NCBI GenBank assembly: GCA_905182105.1
Contig: CAJJAR010000001.1
Span: 186,001 to 250,000 of the forward strand
Origin: an uncultured Paracoccaceae bacterium
GTDB taxonomy: Bacteria; Pseudomonadota; Alphaproteobacteria; Rhodobacterales; Rhodobacteraceae
Length of the DNA stretch: 64,000 nucleotides
Direction of reading: 5' to 3'
The translations under genes were made by a program, and so were the position numbers. The number at the start of each line of letters is the position of its first letter. Positions within the stretch are counted from its first letter, which is position 1. Shown here one piece after another: positions 1 through 8,978 of this stretch. Below the pieces are notes generated by a model. It made no database searches, was not told the origin of the DNA, and saw only the letters and a list, made by a program, of their open reading frames with translations.

Positions 1-228
1 GGCATCGCAAACGCTTGTGGTCTCAAAGGCGTTGTCGCTCGCACACAAGACGAGCTGACAGCGGCCCTTGCCCAAGCGATCAAAGATCAAATGGAAAACG
101 GTATCACCACATTGATCGAAGCGATGATCAACCAAGAACTAGGTGACCCATTCCGTCGTGACGCAATGAAGAACCCTGTCGAAGTTGCAGGCATCAACAA
201 AGACGACATGAAACAGCAAGTGGTCTAA
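1..228 (+). CDS. xsc: Sulfoacetaldehyde acetyltransferase, C-terminal part
   Basis: The window opens inside this gene; about 75 C-terminal codons are present, ending TAA at 226-228. The residues (GIANACGLKGVVARTQDEL... to ...KDDMKQQVV) fit the C-terminus of Xsc, the thiamine-diphosphate enzyme that converts sulfoacetaldehyde plus phosphate to acetyl phosphate and sulfite. The following gene is a phosphotransacetylase that would take the acetyl phosphate, and the genes after that handle sulfite, which supports the call strongly. The catalytic domains lie outside the window, so identity rests on the tail sequence and context. Confidence 0.85.
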   Translation, partial: GIANACGLKGVVARTQDELTAALAQAIKDQMENGITTLIEAMINQELGDPFRRDAMKNPVEVAGINKDDMKQQVV

Positions 229-266
229 CTGATCGCTGTTTCTATCAATAAGGCTAGGAACCCGTC

Positions 267-1268
267 ATGAGTGTTTTGGACAGTTTACAAACACGCGCGG
301 CGGCCTCCCCTGCCCGTATCGTACTAAGCGAAGGCCACGATCCTAGGATCGTGGCTGCCGCCGTTTCTGCGGTTGCAGCAGGAATTGCGACGATCGTTCT
401 TGTTGGCCCAACCGACGAGATCACAAAACAATTGTCAAATGCAGGAAGCGCACCAAGCGATGCCATCCGCATTGAAGACCCCGCCACATCGCCTTTGACT
501 GCAGAAGTTGCCCAAACCTATTTTGAGTTACGCCAGCACAAAGGCGTCTCAATGGAAGTCGCCGAAAAGCAGGCCCTCGATCCGCTTGTGTTTGCAGCCA
601 TGTTGGTGCGCAACGATCACGCTGACGGAACCGTCGGCGGCGCAGTTGCCACTACATCAGATACTGTGCGCGCAGCACTGCAGGTCATCGGCAAAGCAAA
701 AGCCGCACCATTCGTGTCATCATTCTTTTTGATGGTTTTGCCAGAGGGGCACCCATCGGGGCGCGGCGGCATGATCTATTCTGACTGCGGATTAGTCATT
801 GATCCATCAGCCAAAGAACTCGCGGCAATCGCCCAGCAATCCGCAGCCTCCTGCGTAGCATTGATGAATGAGACACCAAAGGTTGCGATGCTTTCGTTCT
901 CTACCAGAGGCAGCGCCCGCCACCCAAACGTAGATAAAGTGACCCAAGCCGCCGCACTGGTAAAAGAACAAGCACCCGACCTTAACGTCGATGGCGAACT
1001 GCAATTTGATGCCGCCTTTGTCCCCTGCGTGGGCGACAGCAAGGCCGCTGGTTCATCTGTCGCAGGGCACGCTAATGTCATGATCTTTCCAAACCTTGAT
1101 GCTGGAAACATCGGCTACAAAATTACCCAACGCATTGGTGGCGCAACGGCTATCGGGCCAGTCCTTCAAGGTCTCGCCAAACCCGCAAACGACCTTTCCC
1201 GTGGCTGTGACGCAACCGACGTGTTGCACATGATCGCAGTTACCACTCTTCAGGCTGCACATGGTTGA
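267..1268 (+). CDS. pta: Phosphate acetyltransferase (short form)
   Basis: A 333-residue protein made only of the PTA/PTB catalytic domain, without the long N-terminal extension of enterobacterial Pta. It converts acetyl phosphate and CoA to acetyl-CoA in the cytoplasm. It starts 38 bases after xsc, and in sulfonate degraders this pairing channels the Xsc product into central metabolism. Segments such as GMIYSDCGLVIDP and the late PNLDAGNIGYKITQRIGGA are typical of the family. Its last codons overlap the next gene by 8 bases, so the two are probably translationally coupled. Confidence 0.93.
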   Translation: MSVLDSLQTRAAASPARIVLSEGHDPRIVAAAVSAVAAGIATIVLVGPTDEITKQLSNAGSAPSDAIRIEDPATSPLTAEVAQTYFELRQHKGVSMEVAEKQALDPLVFAAMLVRNDHADGTVGGAVATTSDTVRAALQVIGKAKAAPFVSSFFLMVLPEGHPSGRGGMIYSDCGLVIDPSAKELAAIAQQSAASCVALMNETPKVAMLSFSTRGSARHPNVDKVTQAAALVKEQAPDLNVDGELQFDAAFVPCVGDSKAAGSSVAGHANVMIFPNLDAGNIGYKITQRIGGATAIGPVLQGLAKPANDLSRGCDATDVLHMIAVTTLQAAHG

Positions 1269-2019
1269 TCTCTGGTCCAACCTTTTTCTATCCCCCCCTC
1301 AAGCAATCGCATTCGTGATAATCTGCTTTGCTGCGGGATTGGTACGAGGTTTTACTGGTTTTGCCTTATCTGCTTTTGGACTTGCGCTTGCTGTCCTTAT
1401 TATTCCACCGGTTGAGCTGATCCCTGTAATGTGGTGGCTAGAAATGGCAGCTTCCGTTGTAATGTTACGCCACGGATGGGGCGGAGCGGACATGAAGACC
1501 GCAGCCACTTTGGTCGTGGGATCAACCTTTGGGCTTATTATTGGCTTAAATATTACGACAAACGTGGATGCTGAACTTTCTCAGCGCGTAGCACTATGCC
1601 TACTAATCAGCCTTGCCGTGCTTCAACTTGCAAAAATCCGCATTCCCCACTTGGCCAGCCGACCTGGCACCATTGCAACGGGCGTCCTTGCAGGGATTGC
1701 CACAGGGCTTGCGGGCGTTGGTGGCATGGTCGTGGCCCTATACGTTCTCTCCCGCAACGATGAACCCGCGAAAATGCGTGCCACATTGGTTGCCTTCCTC
1801 TTTATCAGCTCTGCAACATCAATGCTGACCCACATTTGGTTTGGCACGATGAACACCACATCCACCTTGCGTGGCTTAGTCTTTATTCTACCCTGCGTCA
1901 TCGGCGTCCTTATCGGACAACGCCTTTTCACGCCCCGCCTTCAGCCCTATTATCGCCCAACCTGTTTGACCTTGCTGATCGGCCTCGGGGCCGTATCGCT
2001 GGGCCACAGCGTCCTTTGA
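1261..2019 (+). CDS. tauE: TauE/SafE family exporter, probable sulfite exporter
   Basis: A 252-residue integral membrane protein with about eight hydrophobic segments and the duplicated glycine-rich pattern of the TauE/SafE family (AAGLVRGFTGFALSAFG near the N-terminus, ATGLAGVGGMVVALYVLS in the middle). The start overlaps the end of pta by 8 bases. Family members export sulfite or related anions from the cytoplasm. Here, between Xsc/Pta and a sulfite dehydrogenase, disposal of sulfite released from sulfoacetaldehyde is the natural role. The substrate is inferred from context, not from the sequence. Confidence 0.85.
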   Translation: MVDLWSNLFLSPPQAIAFVIICFAAGLVRGFTGFALSAFGLALAVLIIPPVELIPVMWWLEMAASVVMLRHGWGGADMKTAATLVVGSTFGLIIGLNITTNVDAELSQRVALCLLISLAVLQLAKIRIPHLASRPGTIATGVLAGIATGLAGVGGMVVALYVLSRNDEPAKMRATLVAFLFISSATSMLTHIWFGTMNTTSTLRGLVFILPCVIGVLIGQRLFTPRLQPYYRPTCLTLLIGLGAVSLGHSVL

Positions 2020-2036
2020 AATTCAAGGAGCCGAAC

Positions 2037-4853
2037 ATGAACCAGCCAAAGATTGATCTCTCGCCCAAAGTTTCCGATGAGATCCGCAAAACCACCTGCT
2101 ACATGTGCGCCTGCCGCTGTGGGATCAACGTCCACATGAAGGAAGGCAAAGTTGCCTATATCGAGGGCAACCGCGATCACCCTGTGAACAAGGGTGTGCT
2201 GTGCGCAAAAGGGTCTGCTGGCATCATGCAGGTCAACGCACCTTCACGCCTAAACGCTCCAATGAAACGCGTTGGCCCACGTGGCTCTGGTGAGTTCGAA
2301 AAAATTAGCTGGGATGAAGCGCTTCAAATCGCGACTGATTGGCTTGAGCCGATCCGCAAAGAGAACCCAGAAAAGCTGGCGTTTTTTACGGGCCGCGACC
2401 AATCACAATCCTTCACATCTTACTGGGCACAGCACTTTGGCACGCCAAACTACGCAGCCCACGGCGGCTTCTGTTCCGTTAACATGGCCGCGGCTGGCAT
2501 CTACACGATGGGCGGCGCATTCTGGGAATTTGGACAACCCGATTGGGACCACACCAAACTCTTCATGCTGTTCGGCGTGGCCGAAGATCACGATTCCAAC
2601 CCGATCAAAATGGGCATTGGTAAGATCAAAGCACGCGGCGCGCGCGTCATCGGCGTGAACCCTATCCGCACCGGCTATAACGCTGTGGCTGATGATTGGG
2701 TCGGCATTACACCGGGCACCGATGGCTTGTTTATCCTCGCGATGATCCATTGCCTGATGAAGGCCGGTAAGATCGATCTGAACTATTTGGCACAATATAC
2801 CAACGCACCTGTGCTGGTAAACTCAGACGAAAAGTCGCCAGAATTCGGCCTATTGATGCGCGACAAAGATGGCAAAGAACTAGTTATCGACCGCGCCACT
2901 GGCAAACTCACTCCGTTCGACCAACCGGGCGTCAAGCCAGATCTATCCGCAACGCACCGCGTAGCGGGCATTACGCACCGCCCAGTATTCCACATGATGG
3001 CAGAGCGCTATCTTGAAGACGAATACGCACCAGAAGCTGTGGCCGAACGTTGTGGCATCCCAGCTAAACGCATCCGTGCCATCGCTGCCGAATTGGCCCG
3101 CGTCGCTTTTGAAGAAAGCTTTGAGCTAGATCAAGAGTGGACCGACTTCCGCGGGGAACATCACAAAACAATGACGGGCCGCCCAGTGTCCTTCCACGCG
3201 ATGCGCGGAATTTCGGCACATGCTAACGGTTTCCAAACTTGCCGCGCATTGCATGTGTTGCAAATCCTACTTGGCACCGTCGAAGTGCCGGGTGGCTTCC
3301 GCTTCAAACCGCCATATCCGAAACCAGCAACTGCACACCCAAAACCACACGTGGGCGTCACACCAGGCAAACCGCTTGATGGCCCACACCTTGGTTTCGT
3401 GCATGGCCCAGACGATCTTGCGCTAAAGGCAGACGGCACGGCAGCGCGCATCGACAAAGCCTTCACATGGGAAAACCCAATGTCCAGCCACGGGCTGATG
3501 CACATGGTAATTTCCAACGCGCACGCGGGAGATCCTTACAAGATCGACACGCTGTTCATGTACATGGCCAACATGTCGTGGAACTCTTCCATGAACACGC
3601 GCGGCGTGATCGAAATGCTGACGGATAAAAATGAGGAAACAGGTGAATACGTGATCCCACGGATCATCTATTCCGATGCCTACTCCTCTGAAATGGTGGC
3701 CTACGCCGATCTTATCTTCCCTGACGCCACATACCTTGAGCGTCACGATTGTATCTCCATGCTCGACCGCCCAATTTGCGAAGCAGACGCAGCCGCCGAT
3801 GCAATCCGCTGGCCTGTCATCGAACCTGACCGCGACGTGCGCGGCTTCCAATCCGTACTTTGCGAACTGGGTGCAAGACTGAACCTGCCAGGTTTCGTGA
3901 ATGAAGACGGCAGCCAAAAATACGCAGACTACGGCGACTACATCGTCAACCACATCCGCAAGCCGGGCATTGGCCCGCTTGCAGGTTTCCGTGGCGAAAA
4001 CGGCGACAAAGCAGGGCGGGGCGACGTAAACCCCAAACAACTCGATCAATACATCGAAAACGGTGGCTTTTTTGTTGAACACATCCAAGCCGGCGCGAAC
4101 TACTACAAACCGTGGAACAAAGCCTACCAAGATTGGGCAGTTGGCATGGGCCTTTTGGATTCACCGCAACCATACCTATTCAATCTATACGTCGAACCAA
4201 TGCGCAAATTCCAACTTGCCGCCGAAGGGCACGGGGATCGCCAACCGCCAGATCACCTGCGCGAACGGATCAAAGAAAAGATGGATCCACTGCCAATTTG
4301 GTACTCAAATGAGGACGAAAACAAAGGCGACGAATACCCAATCACAGCGCTGACACAGCGCCCAATGGCGATGTACCACTCATGGGGCAGCCAGAACGCA
4401 TGGCTACGCCAACTTCACGGCCACAACCCGCTGTATGTGCCAACCAAGCTGATGCAAACCAGCGGCCTGAAAGATGGTGATTGGGCCAAAGTGACATCGC
4501 CCCACGGAGAGATCACAGTGCCTGTTCTTGAAATGGCAGCCCTGAACGAAAACACGATCTGGACATGGAACGCCATCGGCAAACGCAAAGGCGCGTGGGC
4601 CTTGGAAGAAGACGCACCCGAGGTGACCAAAGGGTTCTTACTAAATCACCTGATCCACGAACTGCTGCCACCAAAAGGCGATGGGCTTCGCTGGGCCAAC
4701 TCCGACCCAATTACAGGTCAAGCAGCTTGGTTCGACCTCAAGGTCAAAATCGAAAAAGCGGACCCACCATCGGAATCACAACCGGTCCTCCCCGCAATCA
4801 AATCTCCTGTTGGCAAAGGTCCAAAAGACCTCGCTTGGAAGGTGGGCAAATGA
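2037..4853 (+). CDS. soeA: Sulfite dehydrogenase molybdopterin subunit SoeA
   Basis: A 938-residue molybdopterin oxidoreductase of the DMSO-reductase superfamily. The N-terminus has the 4Fe-4S ligands C21, C24, C28 and C56 (CYMCACRC ... GVLCAKG), followed by the long molybdopterin-binding region and a C-terminal dinucleotide-binding domain. There is no twin-arginine signal, in line with cytoplasmic SoeABC enzymes that oxidise sulfite to sulfate and pass electrons to the quinone pool. ATG at 2037 is preceded by AAGGAG at 2024-2029; the frame is open further upstream but that stretch lies inside tauE. SoeB and SoeC follow. Other polysulfide- or DMSO-reductase-like roles are possible but fit the context less well. 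Confidence 0.9.
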   Translation: MNQPKIDLSPKVSDEIRKTTCYMCACRCGINVHMKEGKVAYIEGNRDHPVNKGVLCAKGSAGIMQVNAPSRLNAPMKRVGPRGSGEFEKISWDEALQIATDWLEPIRKENPEKLAFFTGRDQSQSFTSYWAQHFGTPNYAAHGGFCSVNMAAAGIYTMGGAFWEFGQPDWDHTKLFMLFGVAEDHDSNPIKMGIGKIKARGARVIGVNPIRTGYNAVADDWVGITPGTDGLFILAMIHCLMKAGKIDLNYLAQYTNAPVLVNSDEKSPEFGLLMRDKDGKELVIDRATGKLTPFDQPGVKPDLSATHRVAGITHRPVFHMMAERYLEDEYAPEAVAERCGIPAKRIRAIAAELARVAFEESFELDQEWTDFRGEHHKTMTGRPVSFHAMRGISAHANGFQTCRALHVLQILLGTVEVPGGFRFKPPYPKPATAHPKPHVGVTPGKPLDGPHLGFVHGPDDLALKADGTAARIDKAFTWENPMSSHGLMHMVISNAHAGDPYKIDTLFMYMANMSWNSSMNTRGVIEMLTDKNEETGEYVIPRIIYSDAYSSEMVAYADLIFPDATYLERHDCISMLDRPICEADAAADAIRWPVIEPDRDVRGFQSVLCELGARLNLPGFVNEDGSQKYADYGDYIVNHIRKPGIGPLAGFRGENGDKAGRGDVNPKQLDQYIENGGFFVEHIQAGANYYKPWNKAYQDWAVGMGLLDSPQPYLFNLYVEPMRKFQLAAEGHGDRQPPDHLRERIKEKMDPLPIWYSNEDENKGDEYPITALTQRPMAMYHSWGSQNAWLRQLHGHNPLYVPTKLMQTSGLKDGDWAKVTSPHGEITVPVLEMAALNENTIWTWNAIGKRKGAWALEEDAPEVTKGFLLNHLIHELLPPKGDGLRWANSDPITGQAAWFDLKVKIEKADPPSESQPVLPAIKSPVGKGPKDLAWKVGK

Positions 4854-4935
4854 CCCACCCTTCATCTTACCAACTAAACTCCGGGGTCTGGGGCAGCGCC
4901 TCATTCGATACCAACAACAAGCGGAGCGCCAATAA

Positions 4936-5688
4936 ATGACCACGCTACCAAACCTCACCCAAAAGAAACTGGGCCTCGTCATTGACCTCGACACCTGCGT
5001 TGGCTGCCACGCTTGCGTGATCTCGTGCAAAGGCTGGAACACCGAAAACTACGGCGCGCCACTGTCAGATCAAAACGCCTATGGCGCGGACAACTCGGGC
5101 ACCTTCCTGAATCGTGTCCACAGTTTCGAAGTCCAACCAACAGGCGACGAAGCAGCCGCACAGCTGATCCACTTTCCCAAATCCTGCCTGCACTGCGAAG
5201 ACGCTCCTTGCGTCACCGTGTGCCCAACAGGCGCCAGCTACAAACGCGAAGAAGACGGCATTGTACTAGTCAATGAACAAGACTGCATCGGTTGCGGTCT
5301 TTGCGCATGGGCCTGTCCATACGGCGCACGCGAACTGGATCAAGCCGAAGGCGTGATGAAGAAATGCACACTCTGCGTGGACCGCATCTATAACGAAAAC
5401 CTCGAAGAAGTGGACCGCGTCCCAACATGTGTACGCACCTGCCCATCAGGCGCGCGTCACTTTGGTGATCTGGGTGACGAAAACTCTGACGTTTCCAAAC
5501 TGGTCGCTGAACGCGGTGGTATGGACCTGATGCCAGAACAAGGCACCAAGCCTGTGAACAAATACCTGCCACCACGCCCAAAGGATGAGCTGCCAGAATT
5601 CGACGTTCTAGCGCCCTTCCTTGAACCAGTAGCGCAAGAGGCCAAAGGCTTCCTTGGCTGGCTCGACAAAACACTGGAGAAACTCTGA
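4936..5688 (+). CDS. soeB: Sulfite dehydrogenase iron-sulfur subunit SoeB
   Basis: A 250-residue ferredoxin-like electron-transfer subunit with four cysteine clusters: CVGCHACVISC, CLHCEDAPCVTVCPTGA, CIGCGLCAWACPYGA, and the split CTLC ... CVRTCPSGA. This is the NrfC/DmsB pattern for four 4Fe-4S centres relaying electrons from the molybdenum subunit to the membrane anchor. It lies 82 bases after soeA, a short gap with no convincing gene, and its TGA overlaps the ATG of the next gene. Confidence 0.9.
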   Translation: MTTLPNLTQKKLGLVIDLDTCVGCHACVISCKGWNTENYGAPLSDQNAYGADNSGTFLNRVHSFEVQPTGDEAAAQLIHFPKSCLHCEDAPCVTVCPTGASYKREEDGIVLVNEQDCIGCGLCAWACPYGARELDQAEGVMKKCTLCVDRIYNENLEEVDRVPTCVRTCPSGARHFGDLGDENSDVSKLVAERGGMDLMPEQGTKPVNKYLPPRPKDELPEFDVLAPFLEPVAQEAKGFLGWLDKTLEKL

Positions 5689-6560
5689 TGCATCCCGCAC
5701 CATCCGTCATCATCTTCACCACATTCTCCGGCTTAGGCTTTGGCCTCCTGTTCTGGCTTGGGATCGACCCAACGCCACCAAAAGGTTGGGTCGCTTTCGT
5801 CTTCTGGCTGATCGCCTACGCAATGGCTGTGGGCGGCTTGCTGTCCTCGACCTTCCACCTTGGCCGTCCAGAACGCTTCCTTAAAGCGTTCAGCCAATGG
5901 CGCTCTAGCTGGCTCAGCCGCGAAGGTATCGCTGCTGTCGCCACGCTGGTTGCTATGGGCCTCTACGGCCTTGGCCTCGTGTTCTTTGGCACCGCTTGGC
6001 AACCCCTTGGATGGCTTGGCGCACTTGGCGCACTGGCGACCGTGTTCACCACCTCAATGATCTATACGCAGATGAAGACCATTCCACGTTGGAACATGAA
6101 CCTGACACCTGCAATGTTCATGTCATACGCGTTGGCTGGCGGTGCATTGCTAAAGGGTAACATCACAATGGCGATCGTCCTTTTGGCCATCGCTGGTGTG
6201 GTCCAAGTGCTCACTTGGATCACGGGCGACAAAGCCTTCGAAAACTCAGGCACCACAATGGCCACTGCAACCGGCCTTGGAAACATCGGCAGCGTGCGCG
6301 CCTTTGAACCACCGCACACAGGTACCAACTATCTGATGCGCGAATTCATCCACGTGGTAGGGCGCAAGCACAGCCAAAAGCTACGCATCATCGGTGTGGC
6401 ACTCGGAATCATTATTCCGGTCGTCTTGCTGCTCTTGCCAATCGGTCACTGGATCGCATTGATCGCTGTGGCCAGCCACATCGCAGGTGTCCTTGCCTCG
6501 CGCTGGTTGTTCTTTGCAGAAGCAGAACACGTTGTCGGCCTGTACTACGGCAAACGGTAA
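5688..6560 (+). CDS. soeC: Sulfite dehydrogenase membrane anchor SoeC (DmsC family)
   Basis: A 290-residue hydrophobic protein with about eight transmembrane helices, of the DmsC/NrfD type that anchors molybdopterin enzymes and exchanges electrons with quinone. It begins on the last base of the soeB stop codon (TGATG), so translation is coupled. Recognisable stretches include GGLLSSTFHLGRPERFLKAF near the start and TGLGNIGSVRAFEPPHTGTNY later. It completes the xsc-pta-tauE-soeABC unit, which ends at a strong hairpin. Confidence 0.88.
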   Translation: MHPAPSVIIFTTFSGLGFGLLFWLGIDPTPPKGWVAFVFWLIAYAMAVGGLLSSTFHLGRPERFLKAFSQWRSSWLSREGIAAVATLVAMGLYGLGLVFFGTAWQPLGWLGALGALATVFTTSMIYTQMKTIPRWNMNLTPAMFMSYALAGGALLKGNITMAIVLLAIAGVVQVLTWITGDKAFENSGTTMATATGLGNIGSVRAFEPPHTGTNYLMREFIHVVGRKHSQKLRIIGVALGIIIPVVLLLLPIGHWIALIAVASHIAGVLASRWLFFAEAEHVVGLYYGKR

Positions 6561-6565
6561 AAGAT

Positions 6566-6594
6566 CTGTGCGGTGCCTGCCGGGCACCGCACAG
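6566..6594. terminator. Hairpin terminator between soeC and a convergent gene
   Basis: A perfect 12-bp stem (CTGTGCGGTGCC pairing with GGCACCGCACAG) with a 5-base loop lies just after the soeC stop. On the minus strand the stem is followed after AGA by TCTTTT, so it could also end the convergent methyltransferase transcript. Confidence 0.8.
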
Positions 6595-6615
6595 CTTCGC
6601 TTTACTTCATAAGAC

Positions 6616-7230
6616 CTACAGTTTCTGCGCCACGATAAAGACCCGCGGCACCATCCCGCCTTGAACCAGATTTTCGGTAACCTTAAAGCCAGCGTTCTCG
6701 AGCAAGCCAATCAAACTTTCCTCGCTCAGGCTGCGCACAAACGGCGCTTTGCCAATGGTCCGCATCAACGGAATCACCAGCGGCAACAGCCATAGCCCAT
6801 CTTTCAACAAGCCCGTTTTTGAAATCAATAAACCGCCTGAAGGCAGGGCTTTGTAAATTTCGGCCAACGTGTTTTCCAAATCAGGCAAAAGATGCAAAAG
6901 GTTCAGCGCAAGGACCACATCATTGGATCCAGACGTCATCACGCCCGCATCTTGTACTGCAAAGCTTAGGTTCTGGGGCGATTGTTCAGTCAATTTGCCC
7001 TTTGCAATTTTAACCATTTTCGATGCGACATCTGTTCCAATATAGCGGTCCACACTGTCAGCCAACTCAAGCGCTGTTGACCCCGTCCCACACCCCAACT
7101 CAAGAACGCGGTGATGAGGCTGAAGGATTTCGCGCATCCGATCAAGCGTCTCTTCGTATGCCGGCATGTCACCAATCGCATCTTTTGCGTATTTTGGGGC
7201 TGCTTTGTTCCAGAATGCTGCGTTGGTCAT
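6616..7230 (-). CDS. Class I SAM-dependent methyltransferase
   Basis: A 204-residue protein with the SAM-binding motif I VLELGCGTGSTALELA at about residues 41-56, an acidic motif II (YIGTDVASKMVKIAK) and a later VVLALNLLHLL segment, typical of the Rossmann-fold Methyltransf_11/25 group. The methyl acceptor cannot be told from the sequence. The start has an AAGGAT ribosome site. It is transcribed away from a broken LysR regulator that may once have controlled it. Confidence 0.8.
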   Translation of the reverse strand: MTNAAFWNKAAPKYAKDAIGDMPAYEETLDRMREILQPHHRVLELGCGTGSTALELADSVDRYIGTDVASKMVKIAKGKLTEQSPQNLSFAVQDAGVMTSGSNDVVLALNLLHLLPDLENTLAEIYKALPSGGLLISKTGLLKDGLWLLPLVIPLMRTIGKAPFVRSLSEESLIGLLENAGFKVTENLVQGGMVPRVFIVAQKL

Positions 7231-7318
7231 GATCGATCCTTTTCATTTCCTAAACCCTAACATTTGTATGATACGCTAAGGAATTGCCAAAAATTGTCTG
7301 AGTGGTATGCATAGATGC

Positions 7319-7860
7319 ATGAAACAGATGCCCTCAAACTTCGACTGGAACCAAGCACGCGCCTTTTTGGCCACCGCTGAAACCGGCTCGTTTTCCGCTG
7401 CGGCCCGTGCGCTGAACCTGAACTAATCAGCCGCAAAGTCTGCGAAGCCAAAGGGCGCATTTACGCCAGCCAATCTTACCTTGAACGCCACGGCGAGATC
7501 AGAACCTTGGAAGACGTAAAATCTGCGCACTTCGTTGGCATTGGCGAAAACGATGAGTTGTTGGATTTCCTCAAAAACTGGGGGCTACCCATTACGCAAA
7601 CCAATCTGCGGGTTTTGGTCGACAGTGGTCTTGTGGGTTGGCAGATGGCCCGTCAGGGGCTTGGGATTTCGGCCATGACCGACGACATTGCACGCCACTT
7701 TCCCGAGATGAAATTGGTCCTGCCCGAAGTGGAGCCCATTCCGGTCCCCTATTGGCTGACCACGCACAAGGAACTTCATTCCTCAAAACGAATCCGGTTG
7801 GTATATGATCGAATTGCAGAAATCTTGTCCGCGAACAAATTGCCAGTGCGCGTGGGCTAA
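7319..7860 (+). pseudogene. LysR-type regulator with internal deletion
   Basis: The 5' part encodes a LysR helix-turn-helix beginning (NFDWNQARAFLATAETGSFS) that hits TAA at codon 36, right after ALNLN. Reading resumes in another frame with ISRKVCEAKGRIYASQSYLE and runs through a recognisable substrate-binding domain (LVGWQMARQGLGISAMTDDI) to TAA at 7858-7860. Compared with a normal protein of about 300 residues, roughly 120 residues are missing from the recognition helix to mid-effector domain. This is a deletion plus frame change, so no working regulator should be made. A 117-codon reading frame beginning at 7507 is only its C-terminal piece. Confidence 0.85.
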
Positions 7861-7930
7861 TCCCAATCGATCCGTCCACCGACCAAATACTGACGTTATA
7901 CCGACACAATACCGACGTTGGAAAACCAAC

Positions 7931-7960
7931 AAAAAGGCGGGGAATAGCCCCCACCCTTTG
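7931..7960 (-). terminator. Probable terminator of dapA
   Basis: On the minus strand a GC-rich imperfect stem (AAAGGGTGGGGG / CCCCGCCTTT) is followed by a T-run, just after the dapA stop and between it and the convergent LysR remnant. Confidence 0.6.
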
Positions 7961-7981
7961 TCGTATTAAGTGTTGCTTGGT

Positions 7982-8854
7982 TTACAGCAAACCAGCGTGC
8001 TTTAGTCCCGTATCAAGCAGTGCTTTTGTCTCGTCTGTCAGCTCTGTGAGGGGCAAACGCACCTCGTCGCTGCAAAGTCCTAGGCGCGACATTGCATACT
8101 TCGCGCCGACCAATCCTGGCTCTGTAAAGATGGCTTTGTGCAGTGGCATAACCTTGTCTTGGATCTCAAGCGCTGACGCGTAATCACCCGCCAAACATGC
8201 TGTTTGCATCTTGGATAAAAGCCCCGGTGCAACGTTCGCTGTGACAGAGATACAGCCAGTGCCGCCTTGGGCGTTAAAGCCGTGTGCGGTGGCGTCTTCG
8301 CCGGACAACTGGATAAAGTCGAAACCGCATGCAAGACGCTGATCACAGACCCGTGCCAAATCGCCAGTAGCGTCCTTAACACCCACTATACGTGGGAGTT
8401 TGGCCAGTTCAGCCATTGTCGCAGGTGTCATATCGACAACAGAGCGACCCGGGATATTGTAGATGATAATTGGGATGTCAGCGCAGTCATGCAATGCAGT
8501 GAAATGCGCGATCAAACCACGTTGTGTAGGCTTGTTGTAATACGGCGTCACGACCAATGCCGCGTCCGCACCAGCTTCGGCTGCGAACTGCACAAGGCGC
8601 ATCGCCTCAACGGTGTTGTTAGACCCGGCACCAGCCACCACAGGGATGCGGCCAGCAACGGCCTTCACAACTGTCGCGATGACTGTTTCGTGCTCTTCAT
8701 GGGTTAGGGTTGGGCTTTCACCAGTGGTGCCAACAGGGACGAGCCCGTGGCTTCCTTCTGAAATGTGCCATTCAACCAGTTTTTTCAGTGTATCCAGATC
8801 CAGCTCGCCGTTCTGAAACGGCGTGATGAGGGCAGGCATAGAACCTTTAAACAT
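7982..8854 (-). CDS. dapA: 4-hydroxy-tetrahydrodipicolinate synthase
   Basis: A 290-residue aldolase-family protein that condenses pyruvate with aspartate semialdehyde, the first committed step of lysine and diaminopimelate synthesis. Hallmarks are [10 protein letters not shown] at the start, [14 protein letters not shown], the Tyr-containing [13 protein letters not shown], and the Schiff-base lysine in [15 protein letters not shown]. The start MFKGSM was chosen because GGAGC lies at the right distance; the frame is open 26 codons further upstream. It is divergent from the lytic transglycosylase gene. Confidence 0.95.
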   Translation of the reverse strand: MFKGSMPALITPFQNGELDLDTLKKLVEWHISEGSHGLVPVGTTGESPTLTHEEHETVIATVVKAVAGRIPVVAGAGSNNTVEAMRLVQFAAEAGADAALVVTPYYNKPTQRGLIAHFTALHDCADIPIIIYNIPGRSVVDMTPATMAELAKLPRIVGVKDATGDLARVCDQRLACGFDFIQLSGEDATAHGFNAQGGTGCISVTANVAPGLLSKMQTACLAGDYASALEIQDKVMPLHKAIFTEPGLVGAKYAMSRLGLCSDEVRLPLTELTDETKALLDTGLKHAGLL

Positions 8855-8978
8855 AGTCACGCTCCTTTTTTCATTGATGGCCGGCAAATGGCCTGTGAAC
8901 CGCCTATGCCCCGATCGTGAGTTGAAGATCAAAACTTAAGCGATATGTTGCAAGGCTCTAGCCTTTGACCGATAGGAA

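Noticed and set aside
3423-4130. 235-codon open frame on the minus strand
   Set aside because: It lies wholly inside soeA, antisense, with no domain or ribosome site; a by-product of soeA codon bias.
4854-4935. Extra small gene between soeA and soeB
   Set aside because: The gap is too short, with no start/ribosome-site pair or conserved peptide; treated as spacer.
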